Positions 5,827 through 11,652 of a stretch of DNA of 11,652 nucleotides are shown here, piece by piece (the first letter of the stretch is position 1; the number at the start of each line of letters is the position of its first letter). Source of the DNA: Candidatus Thalassarchaeaceae archaeon (GTDB lineage Archaea; Thermoplasmatota; Poseidoniia; Poseidoniales; Thalassarchaeaceae); contig JASLKO010000010.1 of the NCBI GenBank assembly GCA_030747475.1, positions 1-11,652 on the forward strand, read 5' to 3'. The notes under the pieces are model-generated. The model was given only the letters and a program-made list of their open reading frames with translations, was not told the origin of the DNA and ran no database searches. Both the position numbers and the translations under genes were made by a program.

Positions 5827-6017
5827 CAAGCCTCACCCCCATGTTGATACTGATATTCGCAATCTGGTTCGGCTTCTGAATGCTTGACCCAATTCTTCCA
5901 CTTCGATTTTCCACCCTTTGATTCAAGCGCTGAATATACACGAGTCGAACCGTCATCTTTGTGTTGGATGTATATGGGTTTACCACACGCATCACAATCT
6001 TTGGACCACCCATGCAT
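5826..6017 (-). CDS. Small zinc-binding protein, first of a tandem pair
   Basis: This 63-residue protein is a paralogue of the next gene. Conserved features are DCDACGKPIYI (a Cys pair, possible zinc knuckle), DDGSTRVYSA, and NWVKHSEAEPDCEY, where the His and Cys probably complete the metal site. The middle is Lys/Gly/Ser-rich. The ATG at 6017 overlaps the TGA of the DUF6717-like gene as TGATG, with GGTGAT five bases before it; a GTG at 6020 would add one residue. The same overlap design links this gene to the next, as expected from tandem duplication. No family name is recognised. Confidence 0.75.
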   Translation of the reverse strand: MHGWSKDCDACGKPIYIQHKDDGSTRVYSALESKGGKSKWKNWVKHSEAEPDCEYQYQHGGEA

Positions 6018-6409
6018 CACTCATCACCCCTGTCAATTGGAGCGAATTTGCAATGCAATTGCCTAGGTGCTTCTTCGAAGTAGAGGAAAAGGGCTGGGCA
6101 CAACCAGCCCTCCATATCCAAGGCCTCGCTCCTGTACCACCAGCCTCCAAACTCTTCACGTACGCGTAGCAATTCAAGGGTGCTGCCAGGGAAGGGCTGT
6201 GCTGAGAAAATCAGCGCAAATCCTTCTTCTGCTCCCTCGATTTGACTCGTCATCACATCGATGATGTCGTCTGCACCCTCAACGAAGGGTTCGCGGACAA
6301 GGTTCGTATTATCGTCATCAAATACCCAAGCCCCTGCAAACTTGTATGGATTGATGATGCGGATTGAGTTCCGCTCACTCTCTGGTTCAATGTCAATCGG
6401 TTTTGTCAT
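6017..6409 (-). CDS. DUF6717-like protein
   Basis: This 130-residue protein matches my recollection of the DUF6717 family: an N-terminal NSIRIINPYKFAGAWVFDDD (14-33), then LVREPFVEGADDIIDVMTSQ, GFALIFSAQPFPG, a LxxxREEFGGWWYRSE segment, and GWLCPALFLYFEEAPRQLHC. Family members are small soluble proteins of about 110-130 residues with no known activity. The length is complete. The start at 6409 lies directly after the shared upstream element with GGTGA. It is the first gene after the polymerase, which ends 45 bases upstream, and it overlaps the next gene by one base. The family name was assigned from memory and should be confirmed by profile search. Confidence 0.82.
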   Translation of the reverse strand: MTKPIDIEPESERNSIRIINPYKFAGAWVFDDDNTNLVREPFVEGADDIIDVMTSQIEGAEEGFALIFSAQPFPGSTLELLRVREEFGGWWYRSEALDMEGWLCPALFLYFEEAPRQLHCKFAPIDRGDE

Positions 6410-6434
6410 ATCGTCACCACTTGTGGCGACAAAA
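6410..6434 (-). promoter_or_regulatory. Shared upstream element, copy at the DUF6717-like gene
   Basis: The minus strand reads TTTTGTCGCCACAA, then GTGGTGACGAT, directly before the ATG at 6409. In this copy TCGCCAC and GTGGTGA are inverted arms around AA with one G/T wobble, so the ribosome binding site GGTGA could be sequestered in a stem. Matching copies lie at 5598-5622 and 4177-4200, and a half copy at 993-1008. Confidence 0.65.
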
Positions 6435-6436
6435 TT

Positions 6437-6451
6437 TGGTGCGTAGCACCA
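6437..6451 (-). terminator. Hairpin after the RNA polymerase gene
   Basis: TGGTGC-TAC-GCACCA is a perfect 6-bp stem with a 3-nt loop, three bases beyond the polymerase stop codon, followed on the minus strand by AAATTTTG. It could be a weak intrinsic terminator or mRNA 3' end for the polymerase. Its T-run is only four bases and belongs to the next gene's upstream element, so some read-through is likely. Confidence 0.4.
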
Positions 6452-6454
6452 GTC

Positions 6455-9400
6455 TCAAGTAATGAAATAATCTGATATCTCGTTCCCATTGTCGAGGTTA
6501 AAGGTTGGTTTCGGTATGGAGGAATGGCGGTCCATATGGATCTTGATTTGTCTTGTATTTGTGCCTAATCCTTTGGCAATTTTATTTTTCTCGTCTTCAA
6601 TATTCTTCTTTGCAGCCTTGCCTTCTCCCCACACAGGTATAGACCCGGTACTTTTGGGATCGTCGAGGTGTTTCTCTTGTGCTTTCTCTAATTGGTATAA
6701 ATCTAATTCCAATTGTTTCCAGCGCGCTTCTTTCTCTTTCCTCTGGGGGTGGGCACAAACCTTACATTTATCCTGATTTGGATTAATTTCCTTGATCCAA
6801 GCACTCAGGGGTCTTTCGTGTAATTGCTTGAAAGTATGTTTCACTGTTTTTACCAATTCATCTGTATCTGATGGATGTACTCCAAAGCAATCGTGAACAG
6901 CCCAGAAATCATTGATTGTCTCATTGGCACAGATGGCATTGATGACCATTGTCATGTGGGCCCCATCTAAAGACTGCACGAAATTAGGTGTGATTCCTCT
7001 TTTCATTTCACGGATTATCTTCTTCCGAACTTGCTTTGCTCTCTCCTTCTTCTCCGGCGAGGCGAGGTGTTTAGGATTGGGGATATTGGAATTAACACGA
7101 GAAGGTGTGAACGTTGATCGAATGTATACAGACTTGCGGAATTCTGAATAATTCTGAATCTCTTGAGCCCCCATTCTACTTGATTCGTTCTCGAATGGAT
7201 CGAGTCTACGCAATTGTTTGTTGATTTCATAAATCAATGGCCTGCGTACGACACTGTGGTGAAATGAGCGGTTGTCTCCATTCAATATCTTCAGGAATCC
7301 CTCGTAGAAATCTTCTCCAGCACTTTCAGATTTTGTAAATGGGTTCTCGATGAATTCTTTCACCTCTGATGGGTCCACACCTAGGGCAAGGATGATGCTT
7401 CTGAGAATCGTATCATCTCTCTCTCCTCCTCTTTTTTTGCAGTATGCTTCCCTGATTAAATTATCAAAATCAAATTTGGGGTCGAGGGAAGTTATTTTTT
7501 CAAAATAATAAGGTATGCCTGGCAAATTTCCTGCCGACAATTTATCCCCCCAATATGAAGTCCACCACTTACCATGGGTGCCTCCATATTTCCCATCTGT
7601 CTTGCGGTCGGGATAATAATTCAGCACTCTGAATCCAATAGGTGTTGTCCACATCACAATATTTTCTTCAACATCGTCTACTGCTCTCTTCAATACATCT
7701 TCTACCGACTTATTGACACCCGCGGTAACAATTTCTACCGCCTTCTTGTAATCTGCACCCAATTTCGTGGCCATTATTGCTTGCAACTTTGGAGGGATTT
7801 TATTGCTAATCTCCTCACCTAATAATCCATACAATAACGATGTTTCATGCCATATCGCAACTCGGGTCGATTTCCATTTCGGACCTATGTACTCGGCTTC
7901 TTGGATTTCGTTAAACCGTTCAGGGGTCTTTCCTTTGGATTTTCGATTATTGGTTGGACTAAGATGATAGGAACAATTGAATTTGAATAACTCTGCATCA
8001 TCCTCATCTTCCTCGTAGTTGTCATCGCGCTTGACTTCTCTCGTGGCGCGGTCCAATTCTTCCCCTGGTTTCTTAACAAAATATACCACCGTTCTAGTTG
8101 GCCTACAAGTCATGATTTTACCATACGGATATGGATTCTGTATAGTCCCTGATTTTGTTTCAGGGTTCTTGTGTCGATTGAGGTTTTGTATGTGGATCTC
8201 GAAGCGAGCAGGGTTGTCTTTTTCAAATGGAATGAGTTTTCCTGTTCCTACAGATTGACGATCTGGAACGTCTACTTCATGAATGGTTTCTATGAGGTGT
8301 TTTCCTTTTTCGAATTTGTCCTTGTGCTTCTCAAATAGATGGGTTTCAAACTTCTGCTCTGACGGTGATTCGTGATCACAATCTGTTTCGTGGCAATGGT
8401 ATGAAGCTTCGTCGGATCCGCAATAAACGTGTTTCCGTGTTAAAAATCCAGGTCTCCCGTTCTTATTCCCCATGAATTTACCTTGGAAATCTTTAGTTCC
8501 ATACGCAAGAGTCATTGTTATGTTTTTTGCAAACTTCCTTGAAAATACTTGGTCAATCACTTTTGGAGTGAATATATCATTCAAATTGTCATGCCGAAAC
8601 AATACTGAGCATTGTGATTCGTGATTTTCATATGCTCTTCTGGCTTCATTAACAACCGATAGATACAGATCCGATTCTGGGAGAGGTGTTTCGCCTTCTT
8701 GATTTGCAGACTCTGAAATTTGGTTGGGAAGGACGTTGACTTTTTTTGCAAGGTCTTCGTTCCTCAACAACGCTGAAAGGTGTTGGTAAACGTTACAAGA
8801 CCCGTCCAATTGTACTGGCATTCCAGATTTTACTTTATCCCAATCTGATGGTTTGCCCCCTTTCTGTTTGTGTTCATCATAGACGCGGGCAACCTCTAGA
8901 ATTGCAGCTAACCTCTGCATAGATTCTCCTTTCGACTTGGGAATTTCTTGCCACTTGTCGATGTGCTTTATTGGGTCTTCTGCAATTTCTTTGAATGTTT
9001 CAATGTTGTCAAGAACCCATTGAGCACGCCAATCGAAGGGTGCTTTCTTTAGATTATCTTCCCATGTTGGATCATCAATTATCCCTGCTGCGAGATTGAA
9101 GAGGTGGATCCTGAGCCATTTCCACCCTGATTCACCCAACGGTTTCCATTCTTTGAAGCGAATAAGGGCGCGATCGATGTCACTTTCTTGAGGGCTTAGT
9201 AAGGTGCATCTTGGATATAGACGGCCTCGCCAACCACAGGACCATACATGCCAGAATACATTCCCATTTAGAGAGAGAATTTTCCTTGTCCAATCTGTGA
9301 TGACAAGTTCCCATTTTTTCCGGGTATCACGGTTCTCAGGAAGTTTGATCCCTTTTGCATCCTCAGTTTCGCCAAGAAGTTTGGTCTTCATCTCTGCCGG

Positions 9401-10951
9401 CACATGAGTGCGGCACCACCTCTTTGTGTGTGTATCCTCTAAGGCAAAACAAGCGAGTGACTCACATTTTGATTTGTTCTCTTTGTCATAGAATTCACAC
9501 TCTCTTTTGATTGTTATTTTGTCAATCTTGTTCCAGTCTGATGGTGAATTCATATCTAGAATGTTTTGATCTTTGTCAAAGCCTTCAGCAATTGTATTCA
9601 ATAAATCCGTGTTAATCTCCCATTGTGTTTTCTGTAAATGATTCAAGGCATCGATCGATTGTTTGTTGACGATTCCCCGACTGCGGCCGACTGTAGAAGG
9701 GGTGTCGTACCAGCGAGCATCCGGATTCACAATTTGCCCGAGGTTTTCGTAATCCTCCAGATTGGAAATTACTTTCCGCAAGCGCCGATAACCACCACCC
9801 TTAGCATGAGTGGGGGGGGTCAGAAATCCACGTGGAATAACTTGACCTCGGTGTTGGTTCCTCTCTCTGGCAAAAATTTGGTCCTCTTTGTTAGTAATTT
9901 TTTTGTCGATTCGTAGTTTACTGGGTTGCTCTTCCGACCACTGATGGTCTAAGGGTTGAGCATACGACCATCGATCCCTACCCGATGAATCGAAATAATC
10001 GAATAATGGATGCTTGTTTCGGCCTCCATTCTTTTGGTAAAATTCCTCCCACTCCTGTTTGGTCCTATCATGTTCTGTATCTGGGTCGTGAATTAAATTG
10101 TAAAATTGTTCACGAAATACCAAAATATTAGGATAGCCTTTCTCCAATATTGCTTCATCTTCTTCTAATGCCTTGGCTGTAATGAGATCGCCAAAATCAC
10201 CAATTTTTATTCGCAGCCATTCAAGTTCGAACATTAATAACAAGCAATTGTAAGCTATTTTTTCAAATGGTTTGGTGCGTTTCCATGCTTCATATTTATC
10301 CGCCGGATGAGGTTTGGTTGCCATGGAGTTATTCTTTTGCATTTTCTCAATGGCACTGTATTCTTTTCCTCCCAAATTATCCTTTATATTATCGTAGTTT
10401 TCCATCATCCGTTGTACTCTTGCGCTGAAGAAATCGGAAAGACGTAATCCCAAATCAGTAATGAAATCAGTCCCAATCAATCGCCCTGGTTGGTTGGAAT
10501 CCTTGTACCTTGTGAGCTGAAATAATGTCTGGACAATAATAGTTGCACAGTCTTCTTCCCATGTCTTTTCAGTTTCGTTGATTAAGTCTTCAGCACGAGA
10601 TAGGGCCCTTAGAAATCTAACTTCAAAGGCATTTCCTCCTTCAGTGTCATCATTGTCAGATTCTAGAATCATAGTTCGTAGAGGGCCTTCGAAATTTTCC
10701 GTAAGGCGCTCTGCGGATTTGATTGCTATTTCTTCTTGGTTGTCTCTCTTCTTCTGTCTCAAAATGGACCGTGTACTTTCTCCTCGGAGGAATTTCTCGT
10801 ACCATACCTGGAGATAAATCCGAGCTTTTTCTTGGCCTCCTTCTTGCAAGATTGTCTCATAATCCTTTTTCTTGAATTCAGGAATCAATGCGAGAATTTC
10901 ATCATCTGTGAATGATTTTACTTCAACTCTCTCACCGGGTTGGTAATCCAT
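6455..10951 (-). CDS. Single-subunit T7/mitochondrial-type DNA-dependent RNA polymerase
   Basis: This 1498-residue protein belongs to the T7 RNA polymerase family and transcribes DNA from specific promoters without other subunits. Core landmarks align with T7 in order: LNHLQKTQWEIN (436-447); GWRGRLYP (573-580; T7 DWRGRVYA); KPLGESGWKWLRIH (603-616); motif A LDGSCNVYQH (715-724, catalytic D716 = T7 D537); motif B with R805, K809, Y817 and G818 (T7 R627, K631, Y639, G640); WTTPIGF (1101-1107); GITPNFVQSLDGAHM (1319-1333); motif C HDCFG (1353-1357, catalytic D1354 = T7 D812). The C-terminus NLDNGNEISDYFIT resembles the T7 foot. T7 has 883 residues; the excess lies mainly in insertions after motif B and after TPIGF, and in a Cys/His segment before the foot. 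GAGGTGA precedes the ATG. It leads the leftward cassette and presumably transcribes it. It is AT-richer than its neighbours. Confidence 0.96.
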   Translation of the reverse strand: MDYQPGERVEVKSFTDDEILALIPEFKKKDYETILQEGGQEKARIYLQVWYEKFLRGESTRSILRQKKRDNQEEIAIKSAERLTENFEGPLRTMILESDNDDTEGGNAFEVRFLRALSRAEDLINETEKTWEEDCATIIVQTLFQLTRYKDSNQPGRLIGTDFITDLGLRLSDFFSARVQRMMENYDNIKDNLGGKEYSAIEKMQKNNSMATKPHPADKYEAWKRTKPFEKIAYNCLLLMFELEWLRIKIGDFGDLITAKALEEDEAILEKGYPNILVFREQFYNLIHDPDTEHDRTKQEWEEFYQKNGGRNKHPLFDYFDSSGRDRWSYAQPLDHQWSEEQPSKLRIDKKITNKEDQIFARERNQHRGQVIPRGFLTPPTHAKGGGYRRLRKVISNLEDYENLGQIVNPDARWYDTPSTVGRSRGIVNKQSIDALNHLQKTQWEINTDLLNTIAEGFDKDQNILDMNSPSDWNKIDKITIKRECEFYDKENKSKCESLACFALEDTHTKRWCRTHVPAEMKTKLLGETEDAKGIKLPENRDTRKKWELVITDWTRKILSLNGNVFWHVWSCGWRGRLYPRCTLLSPQESDIDRALIRFKEWKPLGESGWKWLRIHLFNLAAGIIDDPTWEDNLKKAPFDWRAQWVLDNIETFKEIAEDPIKHIDKWQEIPKSKGESMQRLAAILEVARVYDEHKQKGGKPSDWDKVKSGMPVQLDGSCNVYQHLSALLRNEDLAKKVNVLPNQISESANQEGETPLPESDLYLSVVNEARRAYENHESQCSVLFRHDNLNDIFTPKVIDQVFSRKFAKNITMTLAYGTKDFQGKFMGNKNGRPGFLTRKHVYCGSDEASYHCHETDCDHESPSEQKFETHLFEKHKDKFEKGKHLIETIHEVDVPDRQSVGTGKLIPFEKDNPARFEIHIQNLNRHKNPETKSGTIQNPYPYGKIMTCRPTRTVVYFVKKPGEELDRATREVKRDDNYEEDEDDAELFKFNCSYHLSPTNNRKSKGKTPERFNEIQEAEYIGPKWKSTRVAIWHETSLLYGLLGEEISNKIPPKLQAIMATKLGADYKKAVEIVTAGVNKSVEDVLKRAVDDVEENIVMWTTPIGFRVLNYYPDRKTDGKYGGTHGKWWTSYWGDKLSAGNLPGIPYYFEKITSLDPKFDFDNLIREAYCKKRGGERDDTILRSIILALGVDPSEVKEFIENPFTKSESAGEDFYEGFLKILNGDNRSFHHSVVRRPLIYEINKQLRRLDPFENESSRMGAQEIQNYSEFRKSVYIRSTFTPSRVNSNIPNPKHLASPEKKERAKQVRKKIIREMKRGITPNFVQSLDGAHMTMVINAICANETINDFWAVHDCFGVHPSDTDELVKTVKHTFKQLHERPLSAWIKEINPNQDKCKVCAHPQRKEKEARWKQLELDLYQLEKAQEKHLDDPKSTGSIPVWGEGKAAKKNIEDEKNKIAKGLGTNTRQIKIHMDRHSSIPKPTFNLDNGNEISDYFIT

Positions 10952-10979
10952 TCACTTTCACCTCTCTCCTCAAAGAAGC

Positions 10980-10994
10980 GATGTTAGCAACATC
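10980..10994. promoter_or_regulatory. Palindrome in the divergent intergenic region
   Basis: GATGTT-AGC-AACATC is a perfect inverted repeat with 6-bp arms and a 3-nt centre. It lies 29 bases upstream of the polymerase ATG and 46 bases upstream of the acetyltransferase ATG, in the 88-nt divergent gap. The position suits an operator for a dimeric repressor controlling one or both genes. No regulator gene and no second copy of the site are seen in the window, and no convincing TATA box is visible in the gap. Confidence 0.4.
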
Positions 10995-11039
10995 CTATTT
11001 GGGTTGTGCGCTGTCGCAATCACGCGTCTGGTGTACAAT

Positions 11040-11594
11040 ATGGGTATCTCTCTCGAAATTGCACTGCCTAGTATACCTCTATCCAATGCGTACTTTACGT
11101 GTCGCTACGCGTGCCTACGCGAGCCGTTGGGATTCCCCGTTGGTGCAGAACGCCTAGAGGACGATGCAGAGGCCATCCATGCCTGGTGGGAAACCGATGA
11201 AGGCGAAGTTGTCGCTGTCGGCCGTATCCATCGAATACCTGACGATTCCGATGGGGCCCAATCCGATCATGCCGGCCCTGATGCTGCTGTCTGTCCTGCC
11301 TTCACCCCTCTAATCGATGGGGGTGCTGAATTACGCCCAGCTGTACAAATCCGCCAGATGGGTACTCGGGATGAATGGCGCAGGCAAGGGCTCGCAAGTG
11401 GTCTTGTAGTTGCTTTGGAAGCCGCCGCCATCAGCCATTGGGGGGCAAAGAGTGGGTGGCTACAAGCAAGACTTGAGGCCATCCCGATGTATGCTGGTGA
11501 AGATTGGATTCAGTTTAGCGATGAGTACGATGTCAAAGGCATTGGACCACACCGTTCGATGTGGAAAATGCTCGATGGAGAGGATTCGGATTGA
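11040..11594 (+). CDS. GNAT-family N-acetyltransferase
   Basis: This 184-residue protein is predicted to move an acetyl group from acetyl-CoA to an amine. The N-terminal YACLREPLGFP (23-33) and the later QIRQMGTRDEWRRQGLASGL (103-122) are typical of the ElaA/GNAT superfamily; R114-R-Q-G117-L-A119 is the acetyl-CoA pyrophosphate-binding signature. SGWLQARLEAIPMYAGEDW (138-156) and the closing GPHRSMWKML fit the last beta-alpha segments. The substrate is unknown. The start at 11040 has GGTG six bases upstream and begins where family members usually begin; a further in-frame ATG at 11004 would add 12 residues. It runs opposite to the cassette and is clearly GC-richer, so it is probably a resident chromosomal gene. 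The next gene may overlap its stop codon. Confidence 0.88.
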   Translation: MGISLEIALPSIPLSNAYFTCRYACLREPLGFPVGAERLEDDAEAIHAWWETDEGEVVAVGRIHRIPDDSDGAQSDHAGPDAAVCPAFTPLIDGGAELRPAVQIRQMGTRDEWRRQGLASGLVVALEAAAISHWGAKSGWLQARLEAIPMYAGEDWIQFSDEYDVKGIGPHRSMWKMLDGEDSD

Positions 11595-11652
11595 ACGAAG
11601 ATGAGCGGATTGCCATCTGGTTGGATGCACTGCTCAAGGTTGAGATGGATCT
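11591..11652 (+). CDS. Start of a partial gene at the window edge
   Basis: A TTG at 11591 overlaps the acetyltransferase TGA (TTGA) and opens a frame to the end of the window, encoding NEDERIAIWLDALLKVEMD. The amphipathic, acidic and helical character looks protein-like and the overlap suggests an operon with the acetyltransferase. Only about 20 residues are present, so no family can be named. An ATG at 11601 in a different frame is also open but gives a less natural sequence. Confidence 0.4.
   Translation, partial: MNEDERIAIWLDALLKVEMD

Noticed and set aside
5741..6013. Minus-strand 90-codon frame overlapping the first small zinc protein
   Set aside because: It is in a different frame from the CxxCGxPIYI pattern shared by the tandem pair and shows no recognisable pattern of its own.
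4174..6434. Conserved peptide (F-V/A-A-T-x-G-D-N/D-M) encoded across the shared element
   Set aside because: The frame reads similarly at three genes, but at 6409 an upstream in-frame TGA without a start codon prevents translation. The conservation is therefore at the nucleotide level.
6455..10951. Reverse transcriptase or family A DNA polymerase as the identity of the 1498-residue protein
   Set aside because: The DGSC motif A, the RxxxK-Tyr-Gly motif B and HDCFG, together with GWRGRLYP, are specific for single-subunit RNA polymerases.
1..11652. CRISPR array, insertion sequence ends or long direct repeats
   Set aside because: No regularly spaced repeats, transposase-like frame or long terminal repeats were found by eye; only the short shared elements recur.

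Overview
The window is one long leftward (minus-strand) gene cassette, 10951 down to 29, facing a rightward, host-like acetyltransferase gene (11040-11594) and the first codons of another gene at the right edge. Shine-Dalgarno sites of the GGAGG/GGTGAT type, translationally coupled TGATG junctions, and a bare T9 run directly after the last stop codon make this a prokaryotic sequence. The hairpin-less oligo-T terminator, the style of the acetyltransferase and the diglycine-ending ubiquitin-like protein lean towards an archaeon, perhaps a marine Poseidoniia (Marine Group II) relative. That is an inference: no rRNA, tRNA or ribosomal gene is present to settle it.

Right to left: (i) 10951-6455 encodes a 1498-residue single-subunit DNA-dependent RNA polymerase of the T7/mitochondrial type. 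All catalytic motifs are intact, two large insertions lie in the catalytic half, and there are three Cys/His clusters that look zinc-binding. (ii) 6409-6017 is a DUF6717-like protein. (iii) 6017-5826 and 5826-5626 are a tandem pair of small zinc-binding paralogues joined by TGATG overlaps. (iv) 5597-4314, 3641-2289 and 2064-1018 are three large paralogues with an N-terminal four-Cys zinc ribbon and a shared C-terminal module; a HNH endonuclease gene (4176-3670) lies between the first two. (v) 853-644 is a 69-residue ubiquitin-like protein ending in Gly-Gly, perhaps preceded by a 37-codon ORF. (vi) A hairpin-rich, GC-rich 156-nt gap is followed by 487-29, a short protein carrying only the C-terminal module of the large paralogues.

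A near-identical sequence of about 28 nt (TTTTGYCGCCACA, a short spacer, then AGGTGA just before ATG) lies directly upstream of three genes, and its 5' half recurs between the second paralogue and the ubiquitin-like gene. Because the cassette starts with a phage-type polymerase, this repeat may be that enzyme's promoter. It could instead be an RNA element that pairs with the ribosome binding site.

The most economical reading is an integrated mobile element, provirus or domesticated island in which a T7-like polymerase transcribes a set of zinc-ribbon, HNH and ubiquitin-like genes. No capsid, terminase, integrase, tRNA or CRISPR is visible, so the type of element is undetermined. Base composition differs between the acetyltransferase, the polymerase and the left-hand genes, which suggests a mosaic origin.
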